From UBA6770 sp965660875 (GTDB taxonomy: Bacteria > Bacteroidota > Bacteroidia > Flavobacteriales_G > Salibacteraceae): a stretch of DNA of 64,000 nt. The DNA is taken from contig CBFIBQ010000004.1 of the NCBI GenBank assembly GCA_965660875.1, positions 1 to 64,000 of the forward strand, written 5' to 3'. Under the pieces are notes generated by a model that was not told the DNA's origin, made no database searches, and saw only the letters and a program-made list of their open reading frames with translations. Shown here one piece after another: positions 35,623 to 45,700 of this stretch. The position numbers and the translations under genes were made by a program. Positions within the stretch are counted from its first letter, which is position 1. Every line of letters starts with the position of its first letter.

Positions 35623-36912
35623 CTATGATTTGTTGTTTGCTTGTGGTTTTTTCCTGTTTTTGTTTTTGCGGCCCCTATTCCCGTTGTTTTGTTTTGAGTT
35701 TTTATTTGCAGAAACGTTTTGTTTTTTCTGTTGCCCTTGGGCGTTATTTTTTTGAGGGCCGCCACCTTTTCTTTTGTTGCGTTTTCGGTTTTTATTGTTC
35801 TTCCGTTTGTCTTTATTGAATCGATTTAAATCATCTTGCCCAACAACATTTTCATAATCGGGAGCATCCTCTATTGGGGTTTCAGTAAAAGTAAACTGCT
35901 TTAAGCTATCTGGAAATTTTTTGTTTTTGTTCATTTCCATGATTTTTTTCACCGTCTCAAGTTTTAAGGGGTGAAAAATGGCTGGATCTTCCTTTGTATT
36001 AAACCAAAGTGTTTTTTTGAAGATATCGGTTTTCTGAAGAAAAGCAATATCATTTCTAAGCTTCAATTTAATGTCACCTTCTGGAAACTCTTTTAACGCA
36101 TCGAGATAGGTATCTAGCTCATAGTTTAGGCAACACTTTAATTTTCCGCATTGCCCGGCTAGTTTTATAGGGTTAATTGCTAATTGTTGGTAACGAGCAG
36201 CTGACGTAGAAACCGATCTAAAATCAGTAAGCCAAGTAGAGCAGCACAGTTCACGGCCGCAGCTTCCTATTCCGCCCACACGTCCAGCTTCTTGGCGTGC
36301 TCCAATTTGTTTCATCTCTACACGGACCTTGAAGGTTCCAGCGAATTTTTTGATCAATTCACGAAAGTCAACTCTACCTTCAGAGGTGTAATAAAAAATA
36401 GCCTTAGTACCATCTCCTTGATACTCTACATCCGAGATTTTCATGTTCAGCTTTAATTCAGAAGCGGCTTTTCTAGCCTTTATCATTGTTTCCTCTTCTT
36501 TTTTCTGAACACTTTGCCATAAGTCAATGTCTTCTTGAGTTGCTTGCCGAATGACGCGACTTAAGGTATTTGTATTCGTTTTAGGACTCTTTTTTTCTAG
36601 TTGAATACGCACGAGCTCTCCAGTTAGTGTTACCATTCCGATATCGCTACCGTGCGATGCTTCAACTACTAGAGCATCCCCAACAGCTGGAGTGATACTT
36701 GTTCCGCATCGATAGTATTCTTTTCTAGTGTTTTTGAAACGAACTTCAACTAAGGGTTGCGCGTTAATCGCTGAGGATTCCATACCCGCCAGCCAATCAA
36801 AAACATCTAGTTTTCCACAACCACCAGAACTACAACTTCCATTATTTCCACAGCCAGCAGGGATACCGCTTGAACTGCCGCAACCTCCGCTAGAGCAACT
36901 TCCACATGCCAT
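35623..36912 (-). CDS. ricT: RicT/YaaT-like PSP1-domain protein
   Basis: The ATG at 36912 begins MACGSCSSGGCG, the usual Cys/Gly-rich start. The PSP1 domain (about 60-285) includes GGIGSCGRELCCSTWL and GQCGKLKCCLNYE with Cys clusters. A Lys/Asn/Arg-rich disordered tail (about 350-429) may bind RNA. In Firmicutes RicT joins an Fe-S complex affecting RNA processing; the role in Bacteroidota is less clear. The gene lies between holB and gldH. Confidence 0.88.
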   Translation of the reverse strand: MACGSCSSGGCGSSSGIPAGCGNNGSCSSGGCGKLDVFDWLAGMESSAINAQPLVEVRFKNTRKEYYRCGTSITPAVGDALVVEASHGSDIGMVTLTGELVRIQLEKKSPKTNTNTLSRVIRQATQEDIDLWQSVQKKEEETMIKARKAASELKLNMKISDVEYQGDGTKAIFYYTSEGRVDFRELIKKFAGTFKVRVEMKQIGARQEAGRVGGIGSCGRELCCSTWLTDFRSVSTSAARYQQLAINPIKLAGQCGKLKCCLNYELDTYLDALKEFPEGDIKLKLRNDIAFLQKTDIFKKTLWFNTKEDPAIFHPLKLETVKKIMEMNKNKKFPDSLKQFTFTETPIEDAPDYENVVGQDDLNRFNKDKRKNNKNRKRNKRKGGGPQKNNAQGQQKKQNVSANKNSKQNNGNRGRKNKNRKKPQANNKS

Positions 36913-36973
36913 GATTAGTATATATTGAGTGCTTTTTTTATACAAAAAAGCAACTTGGGTTCTACAATTCTTA

Positions 36974-36981
36974 CAAAGTTA
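36974..36981 (-). promoter_or_regulatory. -7 promoter box of ricT-gldH
   Basis: Exact TAnnTTTG match (TAACTTTG) in the gap after holB. Confidence 0.45.
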
Positions 36982-37005
36982 TTATAATTCGTCGATGGAA
37001 TTGGT

Positions 37006-38148
37006 TCAATTTTTTTTTGGGTGAATATTGGTGAGTATTATAAGCGAAACATCCATAAATACAATTTTTGGGTTGCAATTTCTAGAGACATCAAAGCTTG
37101 CATCTTCAAACGCCTTCACAAATTCCATACAATTGCTGGAAGTAACGTATTTTGAAAACTTGGTCAAAAAACCATTTTCACTTTGCTCAAGTCCTTGCAA
37201 TTCAGGCCCACCAAAATTCATAATCAGACTTTCTCTAAAAACATGTAACCCATATTTCAAAAACAAGGTTAACCCCTCCCGATTTACTCTACTAATTTTA
37301 TCTATCCATTTGAAAATACCAGCCATATCTTTCTTGAAGCACATGCGCATCCAAGCGGCAAAATTTTCATGGTTAAAACTCAGTTGCTCATCGTTTAGAA
37401 TAAGCTCATATGCTTTGTTGAGGTTGCCTTCACTCAAATGAACAATACTTTGCATTTGCTCATCTGAAAGTGTTGTCTCTTGACTAATTGCTTGAAGTAT
37501 TGCGCTTTTATCAATGGGCGAAAACTTAACGAGTTGACAACGCGATAATATTGTAGGAAGAATTTTTTCTGTACTTTCAGCAATAAGAATAAACACTGTT
37601 TTTTCGGGCGGCTCCTCAATTAACTTTAAAAGCTTATTAGCTGCCGATGGATGAATACTTTCGAGGTTCCAAATCACCATGAATTTGTACTCGCTTTCAT
37701 AAGGTTTTAAGCTGAGTTTTTTCAGTATTGCCGAACTTTCATTTACCGAAATATTACCCTTAGTATTCAGCAGGCCAATGTGCTTATTCCATGAATTTAA
37801 ACTCATGTAGGGCATCTGGAGCACTGCCGATCGCCATAAGTGGATGAAGTCGTCACTAACGAGTTTAGTGCCTTTGATGGAATCCGTATTATTTACCGGA
37901 AAAGCAAAGTGAACATCTGGATGCGTGAGCTTTTCTAACTTCAAGTTGCTTTTTTCATCAGCCTCCTCCTGCCAATTCCCATCCTTAATGTGCGCAATAA
38001 TGGTGTTTATATAAGCCAATGCCATAGGCAGCGTGCCGCTACCCTCTGGTCCAACGAAAAGCTGTGCGTGCGGAATTCTGCCAGCTTTTAGCGCATCCAA
38101 AAGGTGGGTTTTTACTGTTTCATTTCCGTAAACGTCTGCTAAATTCAT
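37006..38148 (-). CDS. holB: DNA polymerase III subunit delta-prime
   Basis: This clamp-loader AAA+ protein of 380 residues begins MNLADVYGNETVKTHLLDAL; the ATG at 38148 is preferred to a TTG at 38157. A GPEGSGTLPMALAYI loop replaces the canonical Walker A, consistent with the non-hydrolysing delta-prime subunit. The sensor motif LSRCQLVKFSP is present. The zinc-binding module is not obvious. It heads the holB-ricT-gldH group. Confidence 0.87.
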   Translation of the reverse strand: MNLADVYGNETVKTHLLDALKAGRIPHAQLFVGPEGSGTLPMALAYINTIIAHIKDGNWQEEADEKSNLKLEKLTHPDVHFAFPVNNTDSIKGTKLVSDDFIHLWRSAVLQMPYMSLNSWNKHIGLLNTKGNISVNESSAILKKLSLKPYESEYKFMVIWNLESIHPSAANKLLKLIEEPPEKTVFILIAESTEKILPTILSRCQLVKFSPIDKSAILQAISQETTLSDEQMQSIVHLSEGNLNKAYELILNDEQLSFNHENFAAWMRMCFKKDMAGIFKWIDKISRVNREGLTLFLKYGLHVFRESLIMNFGGPELQGLEQSENGFLTKFSKYVTSSNCMEFVKAFEDASFDVSRNCNPKIVFMDVSLIILTNIHPKKN

Positions 38149-38212
38149 CGACTTCAAAAATAAGGAAAGCCATTTTTAAAGAATCAATTACCTCAATTTT
38201 AAATTGCCAAAT

Positions 38213-38220
38213 TATCTTTG
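38213..38220 (+). promoter_or_regulatory. -7 promoter box of pgk
   Basis: Exact TAnnTTTG match (TATCTTTG), 26 bp upstream of the ATG at 38246. Confidence 0.5.
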
Positions 38221-38245
38221 TCTCCCATTCATAAAAAACTCCATC

Positions 38246-39439
38246 ATGAAGACATTAAAGGATTTTTCATTCGAGAACAAAAGAGCGTTAATTCGAGTTG
38301 ATTTTAACGTACCCCTAAACAAGGACAAGGAAGTAACGGACGCTACCAGAATAATGGCAGCTATTCCAACTATTCGTTACGTATTAGATCATGGTGGTTC
38401 CGTAGTACTAATGTCGCATTTGGGTCGCCCTAAAGGGGGTTACGAAGAGGATTTTTCTATGAAGCATCTGGTTGCCACCATTGAATCTCAGCTTGGCGAC
38501 CAAGTCACTTTTGTGGGAGATTGTATTGGAGAAGAGGCATTCAATGTAACTTCTTCTATGAATAACGGAGATGTTGTTTTGTTGGACAACCTAAGGTTTT
38601 ATGGCGAAGAGAAAAAAGGCGATCGAAGCTTTGCTGAAAAGCTAGCGAAGCACGGCGATATATATATAAATGATGCTTTTGGAACGGCTCATAGGGCGCA
38701 CGCAAGTACAGCTGTAATTTCTAACTTTTTTGGTGCATCGGTTTGTTTTGGAATTTTGATGCAAAAAGAATTGGACAGTGTCAGAGGGGTTATGCTGACT
38801 CCTAAAAAACCTTTTACAGCCATTGTTGGTGGGGCAAAAGTGTCGAGTAAAATATCAATTATTCAGAATTTACTAGATAAAATAGAAAACCTGATAATTG
38901 GAGGCGGTATGTCCTATACGTTCATAAAGGCACAGGAAGGAAGTGTTGGTGATTCGCTAGTAGAGAACGATTACCTTGAGGAGGCAAAAGCTATCCTTAA
39001 AAAAGCTGATGAGAAAGGAGTTCGAGTGTTTATTCCGGAAGATTCTGTAGTTGCAGATGCTTTTGATAATGAGGCAAACAAGAAAGTTATTGACTCGGGT
39101 AAAATTGATAACGGTTGGATGGGATTGGATATTGGGCCAAAAGCTATTGAGCATTATTCCACTTGCATTGAAGAGTCAAAGACGATTTTATGGAATGGAC
39201 CTATGGGCGTTTTTGAAATGGATAATTTTCAGGAAGGGACAAAAAAAATTGCTTTTTCAGTTGTGGCCGCTACAGAAAGGGGCGCTTACTCACTAGTAGG
39301 AGGTGGCGACTCGGTTGCTGCGATCAATAAATACGACTTAAAAGATCACGTTTCCTATGTATCTACTGGTGGCGGCGCTCTATTAGAGCTGATTGAAGGT
39401 AAAGAATTGCCAGGCGTTGTAGCAATTGAAGGGAATTAG
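38246..39439 (+). CDS. pgk: phosphoglycerate kinase
   Basis: This glycolytic kinase moves phosphate between 1,3-bisphosphoglycerate and ADP. The start at 38246 (MKTLKDFSFENKRALIRVDF) fits the family, whereas an in-frame ATG 42 bp upstream would lie before the promoter box. Motifs seen are RVDFNVPL, SHLGRPKG, the nucleotide region GGAKVSSK, and GGGDSVAAINKY near the end. The product has 397 residues. Confidence 0.97.
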   Translation: MKTLKDFSFENKRALIRVDFNVPLNKDKEVTDATRIMAAIPTIRYVLDHGGSVVLMSHLGRPKGGYEEDFSMKHLVATIESQLGDQVTFVGDCIGEEAFNVTSSMNNGDVVLLDNLRFYGEEKKGDRSFAEKLAKHGDIYINDAFGTAHRAHASTAVISNFFGASVCFGILMQKELDSVRGVMLTPKKPFTAIVGGAKVSSKISIIQNLLDKIENLIIGGGMSYTFIKAQEGSVGDSLVENDYLEEAKAILKKADEKGVRVFIPEDSVVADAFDNEANKKVIDSGKIDNGWMGLDIGPKAIEHYSTCIEESKTILWNGPMGVFEMDNFQEGTKKIAFSVVAATERGAYSLVGGGDSVAAINKYDLKDHVSYVSTGGGALLELIEGKELPGVVAIEGN

Positions 39440-39442
39440 TTT

Positions 39443-39997
39443 TTAGTTCGCTAAATCTGGAATTGGGTTTGCTTGTTGCAGGCTATCTGCAGAGTCTTCG
39501 ATTGCACTAAACCATTGTGAGTCCTTGAAAACAGGAAGCACCATTGGTGCTATTGTGGCGGTCGGCTGGTAAATTTGAGAGCTTTCTTTTAGTTCTTTCG
39601 GAATAAAAGACCATCGACTATCTAGCGCCTCAACAACAATTAAAACAATACTTAAAATCAACCCTGTTTTTAGCAAGCCAAAAGCGGCGCCTCCAATTTT
39701 ATTTAAGGGTTTCATAGCAACCAGATTGACCACTTTCTCTAGCAGCTTTGCCAAAAAATAAACGCCTCCAAGAATTATAAAGAAGGTTACGATAAAGGAA
39801 AAAAGCTGCATCGCGTTTCCAGTAAGGTTGACATGCTCGCCCATAATTGAAGCTGTTTTGTGAGAAAACTTTACTCCGCCATAAACACCTAAAATAAGTC
39901 CTACTAGGCTGGCGATTTCTATTATTAACCCTCTAGTAAAACCTTTGTAGATGCCATACAGCAGGGGTACGGCGAGTATAATATCTAGTGTATTCAC
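39443..39997 (-). CDS. CvpA-family membrane protein
   Basis: The 184-residue protein has four hydrophobic helices and the CvpA signature (DIILAVPLLYGIYKGFTRGLI). CvpA proteins affect colicin V export and envelope stress in enterobacteria; the role here is unknown. The start codon is GTG and a TAnnTTTG box ends 6 bp upstream, so the message may be leaderless. It converges on pgk with a 3-bp gap. Confidence 0.85.
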   Translation of the reverse strand: MNTLDIILAVPLLYGIYKGFTRGLIIEIASLVGLILGVYGGVKFSHKTASIMGEHVNLTGNAMQLFSFIVTFFIILGGVYFLAKLLEKVVNLVAMKPLNKIGGAAFGLLKTGLILSIVLIVVEALDSRWSFIPKELKESSQIYQPTATIAPMVLPVFKDSQWFSAIEDSADSLQQANPIPDLAN

Positions 39998-40002
39998 TGC
40001 TT

Positions 40003-40010
40003 CAAAGGTA
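40003..40010 (-). promoter_or_regulatory. -7 promoter box of the CvpA gene
   Basis: Exact TAnnTTTG match (TACCTTTG), 6 bp from the GTG start. Confidence 0.45.
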
Positions 40011-40077
40011 GACGCAAGGAATTTGGTTGGAAGTGCTTTACAATTATCTTTTTAAGGCTAAAGGGTTAAAAACAAAT

Positions 40078-40085
40078 TAGCTTTG
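40078..40085 (+). promoter_or_regulatory. -7 promoter box of the 109-residue protein gene
   Basis: Exact TAnnTTTG match (TAGCTTTG), 5 bp from the GTG start. Confidence 0.45.
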
Positions 40086-40089
40086 CAGG

Positions 40090-40419
40090 GTGAATGATTT
40101 GAATGTTAAATGGGAGTCGGCACTTAAGAAGTTAGCCAAGGATTTTGGTGAGGGCTTAGACTTACAGGCGGTCTTGTTTATTATAGGGTTACAAGAGCTT
40201 GGCTTTGTAAAACATCGCATCAATAAGCGTCAAAAGCTGGAAGTGTTGCATGTGGCCGTTTGTAGGTTGTTAAGTGATTATGGTTTTTACGAATTTGAAG
40301 GGTACGACGTAGATAAATGGCCCCACTACAAACGGACTAAAAAATTACCACACCTCTCTTCCAATGACCAACAAACGCTCCTCAAAGAGGCGATCATAAA
40401 TTATCTAGAAAAAGTTTAA
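40090..40419 (+). CDS. conserved-looking protein of unknown function
   Basis: This soluble, mostly helical 109-residue protein (VKWESALKKLAKDFGEGLD, then LQAVLFIIGLQELGF) has a basic and aromatic C-terminal half (VDKWPHYKRTKKLPHL). No family is recognised and no signal peptide is present. The start is GTG, with no in-frame ATG nearby. It is probably a small cytosolic Bacteroidota protein. Confidence 0.7.
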   Translation: MNDLNVKWESALKKLAKDFGEGLDLQAVLFIIGLQELGFVKHRINKRQKLEVLHVAVCRLLSDYGFYEFEGYDVDKWPHYKRTKKLPHLSSNDQQTLLKEAIINYLEKV

Positions 40420-40421
40420 AG

Positions 40422-40865
40422 CTAGTTCTGGCAACGACTAACCACGTAGGTTTCTTCCGTAACCTCATTTGTTTCTAGGGTGATAAAACCCTCTGCACAT
40501 AGCGTGTCGCCAATGATTACAGTGCCAAAGTTGGGAGCTATCCCTGTATCTCGTTCGATAGTGTTGTATTTTTCGACTGAAACCCTTAACACCGAGGGAT
40601 TTTCAAACTCGAACTCAACTTTTCCAACTCCGTCGGTAGTTTGGGTATCGGCCACATTACATTCTGTTGGAACATCTGGCCGCTGCACACAATACAAGAT
40701 AACTTGAGCATCGGCTACAGCAGTTCCCGTAGTGTCCAGTATCGTTATTTCTGCCTTTGGCGGAGTTTCTTTTCCTCTACATGAGTGAGAAATAATAGAA
40801 ACAATTAAACCTAGTGCTAGAACTAATACTAGGTTTGAAGCGAATTTTTTAAAAAATTCTGTCAT
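40422..40865 (-). CDS. putative lipoprotein with a beta-sandwich domain
   Basis: The 147-residue protein has an N-terminal hydrophobic segment ending in a possible lipobox (SHSC, Cys29) and a CarboxypepD_reg/Cna-B-like fold (AEITILDTTGTAVADAQVIL, VGKVEFEFENPSVLRVSVEK). Several Cys residues could form disulphides. No function can be assigned. It ends 2 bp from the convergent upstream gene. Confidence 0.65.
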   Translation of the reverse strand: MTEFFKKFASNLVLVLALGLIVSIISHSCRGKETPPKAEITILDTTGTAVADAQVILYCVQRPDVPTECNVADTQTTDGVGKVEFEFENPSVLRVSVEKYNTIERDTGIAPNFGTVIIGDTLCAEGFITLETNEVTEETYVVSRCQN

Positions 40866-40886
40866 AGAATTCTAATTTTACATTCG

Positions 40887-40894
40887 CAAATATA
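40887..40894 (-). promoter_or_regulatory. -7 promoter box of the beta-sandwich lipoprotein
   Basis: Exact TAnnTTTG match (TATATTTG), 22 bp upstream of the ATG. Confidence 0.45.
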
Positions 40895-40948
40895 GGAATT
40901 ATCAATTCTTAAATATTCATTGCATTTGCTGCACAATTAATTAAAATT

Positions 40949-41791
40949 ATGAAAAGCATTTATTGGTTTGTTTTCGCTCTGATTGTGAGCTCTTGTTTTC
41001 TTGCGAGAAAACAAAAAGGTGCAGAAAAGCAAGATCTGGTTTTACTGAAAACAAACATGGGTGAAATGAAGGTGTTGCTTTACAACCAAACACCTATACA
41101 TAAAAAGAACTTCTTAAGCCTAGTGGATAGTGGGTTTTATGATGGCTTACTTTTTCACCGGGTAATCAAAAAATTTATGATTCAAGGGGGGGACCCAGAC
41201 TCGAGAACCGCTAAACCGACAGATAAACTTGGTAATGGCGGGCCGGGATACACACTAAAAGCTGAAATAGTAGATTCATTAATTCACAAAAGGGGTGCAT
41301 TGGCGGCGGCACGTTTGGGTGATAAGGTAAACCCGGACAAGCGCAGTTCGGGCAGTCAATTTTATATTGTTCAAGGGCGTGTTTTTTCTGAAGGAGATAT
41401 GCGTAGAGTTGCAGAAAACAAGTTTCAGCAAGCAAAAATTCAAGAGTTGCAGAAGTTTTTGTACGAACCTGAAAACGAAAAAATACTCAAAAGACTTCAA
41501 TACTGTCAAGGGGCTAGAATGGTGGTCGAGTACGATAGTATCCTAAGAAGTTTAGACCCCGTGCTTAAAAATAGATTAGGAGCCGATACACTCGTTGAGT
41601 ATTCCGATCAGCAAATTAAAGCCTATACTACGGTAGGAGGTGCACCGCATCTTGATGGAGGGTATACCGTATTTGGTGAAGTGGTAGAAGGCTTAGATGT
41701 CATAGATTCAATTTGTGCGCTGCGCATGAATGCCAATGACCGACCGTTCAAAGATGTTATCATTCTTAATGCAGAACGTGTCAAGCGTTAG
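40949..41791 (+). CDS. cyclophilin-type peptidyl-prolyl isomerase, lipoprotein
   Basis: The 280-residue protein has a lipoprotein signal (VSSC, Cys16) and a cyclophilin domain. Active-site motifs are FHRVIKKFMIQGGD, SSGSQFYIVQG and, after a helical insert of about 80 residues, GGYTVFGEVVEGLDVID. The insert splits the usual domain and is seen in related Bacteroidota proteins. It would help fold envelope proteins. Confidence 0.9.
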   Translation: MKSIYWFVFALIVSSCFLARKQKGAEKQDLVLLKTNMGEMKVLLYNQTPIHKKNFLSLVDSGFYDGLLFHRVIKKFMIQGGDPDSRTAKPTDKLGNGGPGYTLKAEIVDSLIHKRGALAAARLGDKVNPDKRSSGSQFYIVQGRVFSEGDMRRVAENKFQQAKIQELQKFLYEPENEKILKRLQYCQGARMVVEYDSILRSLDPVLKNRLGADTLVEYSDQQIKAYTTVGGAPHLDGGYTVFGEVVEGLDVIDSICALRMNANDRPFKDVIILNAERVKR

Positions 41792-41793
41792 TC

Positions 41794-42669
41794 CTAGTAA
41801 GATTTTGGCCCTGACTTTTTTACGACAATAATTACATCGCCCTGTTTTTTCCAATCTTTTTGGAAACTGAGGTCATCAGCCTCAACCGAGCTAATAACGC
41901 TTACGTTGAGCTTTTTATCCGCGGTTTTTAACCAGTGTGTAATGCCCCCAAAGTCCTTAGAATGAAAGTCACCATGATAGTGTACAAATAAATAGCCAGC
42001 TTCTCTATTTTTCAGAATGGAATGGGCCATAGTTGCATCTTTTAATGCCTGTGCCGCTACAATTTTTTTGGTATCCATATTGTGCGAAGCACCAAAATCA
42101 CTTTTTATTAACTCCTTGTAAGGCACCGCTTTTTCGGGCAGAATAAACGGAAAAGGCACCATGAGATTACGCATACTGTCTGTGCAGATGGAATCTAAAT
42201 AGGCAATGTTTTTAAAGGCAGCAACCTTAGCTAACGGCCTGGGTATGTTGGTAGCAATAAACGGAATGCTTTCACGCTTTGCAAATGCTAGCAAGGGTAG
42301 GTAGTCACTTTTAAAATTAGGCCATAAGGTGGCTTCATTAAAAAGCTGGCTGGTATCAATGATACCTTGAAGGTATTCATCAATAACTTTTTGATCGTGA
42401 CGCTCCAACATTTCTGCGCCCAACATTAACCGCTGATCTTTTGCCAGATGCTGAGTTAATTTAAGTTGCAATTCGTGTAAGGTTTTGTCGTTGTGTAATT
42501 CACCGAACAGTACAATATCCTTGCCCGATACCTGCTGCACCAACTCTTTGAACGACATTTCTTTACCCTTTGCAGTATACAGTGCGTAATTCTCTTGCGC
42601 TGTTAGTAGGGAAGAAATTAAAAACAAGAATATCGAGAGGATAAAAACTTTCTTTAAAAAGATTAACAT
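41794..42669 (-). CDS. ChaN-family lipoprotein-like iron/haem-binding protein
   Basis: This 291-residue secreted protein begins with a signal peptide (ending LLTAQ) and has the ChaN fold: VLFGELHNDKTLHELQ near the start, LGAEMLERHDQKVID, and VHYHGDFHSKDFGG near the end with His residues for metal or haem. ChaN is tied to iron uptake in some bacteria. It has no lipobox Cys, so it is probably periplasmic. It is a single gene, convergent with the cyclophilin. Confidence 0.82.
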   Translation of the reverse strand: MLIFLKKVFILSIFLFLISSLLTAQENYALYTAKGKEMSFKELVQQVSGKDIVLFGELHNDKTLHELQLKLTQHLAKDQRLMLGAEMLERHDQKVIDEYLQGIIDTSQLFNEATLWPNFKSDYLPLLAFAKRESIPFIATNIPRPLAKVAAFKNIAYLDSICTDSMRNLMVPFPFILPEKAVPYKELIKSDFGASHNMDTKKIVAAQALKDATMAHSILKNREAGYLFVHYHGDFHSKDFGGITHWLKTADKKLNVSVISSVEADDLSFQKDWKKQGDVIIVVKKSGPKSY

Positions 42670-42717
42670 ACTGATTATGAATTACTTAAAATATATAAAA
42701 ATGGCGTTCCTTTTGAC

Positions 42718-42725
42718 TAAATTTG
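42718..42725 (+). promoter_or_regulatory. -7 promoter box of the large T9SS protein gene
   Basis: Exact TAnnTTTG match (TAAATTTG), 41 bp upstream of the ATG at 42766. Confidence 0.45.
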
Positions 42726-42765
42726 GGTTGCAAACAATAGTAAAAATGCAATGCAAGACAAAAGT

Positions 42766-45700
42766 ATGCTGAAAAAAACACTAACCGTTAGCTTATTATT
42801 TCTAATCTTCACCAATTGGACCTTACATCTAGCTGCTCAAAATTTAGAATACCTAGAAAAAGTGGGAGACAAGTGGGAGGTAAATAAAGAAAAGTACAAC
42901 CACTTTTGGAATCAACACCCTTATAATAACAGGGTGTTTAAAGATAAAAAAGCACTTAAATCAATTCCAAAGTATGACCGACCAGACCTGGCCTTTGAGT
43001 ACGAATGGCTGATAACGCATGACCCTAAAACGGGAAAAGTTCCAAGGCACGTTTTAATACCGGAGTTAAATAAACTACACAACACTAAATATACAGTTCA
43101 GACCTTGGCACCTGGCGGTTCAGCTACGAATAGCTGGACAGAACGAGGCCCAAATAATGTTGGTGGCCGTACAAGAGCAATTATGTTTGACCCGCATGAT
43201 GCTACAAATAAAAAAGTGTGGGCTGGTGGTGTTGGTGGAGGCCTTTGGTACAACAACGACATAACAAGCAGTACCTCACAATGGGTTTCGGTTAATGATT
43301 TTTGGACCAACATTGCGATTAGCTCAATAGCCTATGATCCAACTGCAGATACAAATTTTTATTGCGGTACTGGTGAGGGTTGGAGTAATGTTGATGCGCA
43401 GAGGGGCGCAGGAATCTGGAAGTCTAGTAATTCGGGTCAAAGTTGGGCGCAATTGGCTTCAACCAATAATAGTAATTTTCGTCAAGTTCAAAAAGTACTT
43501 GTATCAACTACTGGTCGAATAATAGCTGTAACCAATGGTGGCATATATACTTCCGATAATGACGGTCAGTCTTTTACGCGCAGAAGAAGTGGGTTTCACG
43601 CAGATATTGAACAGGCTGCTAATGGGGACTTGTATGCATCTGAAGGTAAAATTTATCGTTCGGGTAAAATTTATAAATCGACGAATGATGGCAACTCATG
43701 GACGGATATTACTCCATCAGGTGGCTCGCCACAAAGGATTGAATTGGCTTGTGCGCCAAGCGACTCAAATACCATTTACGCCGTAGCTTCAGCCAACCCA
43801 AGCACAGCAGGCTCTTCTGATGTAGAGTGGTTTAAAAAAAGCACCAATGGTGGAACTACTTGGTCAAACATTACAATACCTGCGTACCCCTTTAATTCTT
43901 CTCAGCACTTCACAAGAGGTCAAGCTTGGTACGATTTAATTTTATGGGTACATCCAACGGACAAGGATGTTGTGCTGGCCGGAGGAATTGATGTTCACCG
44001 AAGTACTAATGGTGGAAGTACTTGGTCAAATATCAGTATCTGGTCGGGTTTTTCAAAGCCAAATGTGCACGCCGATCAACACAATATAATTTCACGGCCA
44101 GGTAGCAATAATGCTATTGTAGTCACAAATGACGGCGGAGTGTATTACTCCTCAAATGCTGGAGATAAATCCAACAGCAGTCCTACGTTTTCAAATGCAG
44201 TTTCCGGATATAACGTAACTCAATTTTATTCAGCAGCGCTTCACCCCTCGGTGGGTTCAAATTATATGTTAGCCGGAGCACAAGATAATGGCACACAAAA
44301 TTTGAATTCAACGGGAATAGGATCAGCAACAGAAGTTACCGGAGGTGATGGTGGGTATTGTTTTATTGACCAAGATGACCCGACATACCAACTCACATCT
44401 TACACCAGAAACACATGGTATAGATCCAGAAATTCCGGCGCCAGTTTTCCGCGAATCCAGAACTCGCAAAACACAGGTAGTTTCATAAACCCAGCGGATT
44501 ATGATGACAACAAAAACATATTGTATTCAGCCAGTAGTACTACGCAGCTCAATAGAATTAGCAACGTGACGAGTGCGACAGTAACCACAGGAAACATAAC
44601 AATATCCGGCATGTCGTCTATGGCCACACACATTAGAGTAAGTCCATATACTACTGCCACTAGTACGCTATTTGTAGGTTCTGGCGGCGATGTCTTTAAA
44701 GTGACCAATGCTGATGGAAATTCCCCTTCGTCAACTAAAATAACCCCTACAACTTTTCCTGCCGGAACCATTTCATGTATAGAAATTGGTGCTAGTGAAA
44801 ATGAATTGTTGGTTACTTTCTCGAATTACAATACCAATTCGGTTTGGCGCTCTACAAATGGCGGAACCTCTTGGACAAGCGTAGAAGGAAACCTACCCAA
44901 TATGCCGGTTCGTTGGGCACTATTCAACCCAAAAAACAGAAAAGAAGTCATACTAGCAACCGAATTGGGGGTTTATGCAACTACAGATATAACGGCGAGT
45001 CCTGTTGTATGGTCTGCTTCTAACAATGGTTTAGCCATTACACGTACCACTATGCTTCAATATCGTTCCGCCGATTCATTAATAATGGCCTCAACTCATG
45101 GGCGAGGCGTATTTACGGGACGTTTCCAAACGCCTTCGGCACCGCCTACATTGAGACCAGTGGCTAAATTTGGAGCAGATAAAACTACCATTTGTGCTGG
45201 TGAGTCTGTTACGTTTACGGATTCTTCTACTAATTCGCCCACTGCATTGGTTTGGACATTTCAAGGCGGCTCACCTTTATCATCAAACGCTTCAAGCCCT
45301 GTAGTAACCTTTAACACAGCTGGTAGTTATAGTGTAAAACTGCGTGCTACCAATGCAAATGGGTCGGATAGTTTGACAAAAACTGCTTTTATTCAAGTAA
45401 CTGCAGCGCCAAATGCCACCTTAAGTCCATTCGGTGCACTTTGCTCTAATTCACCAATTGACACTTTGAGAGGAGGGAGTCCAGCAGGAGGAAATTATTT
45501 CATAAACAATGCCTTAGCTTCAATTGTGAACCCAAGCTCTTTAGGAGCAGGATCTTACACTATTAAGTACAGGGTCTCAAATGGCTCTTGTGCGGACAGC
45601 GCAAACCAAACGCTGGTAATAAATGCAACGCCAAATGTTTCTACCAGCAGTATTGCTGCGGTATGTGAAAATAGTCCTGCCATAACCTTGTCTAATGGCT

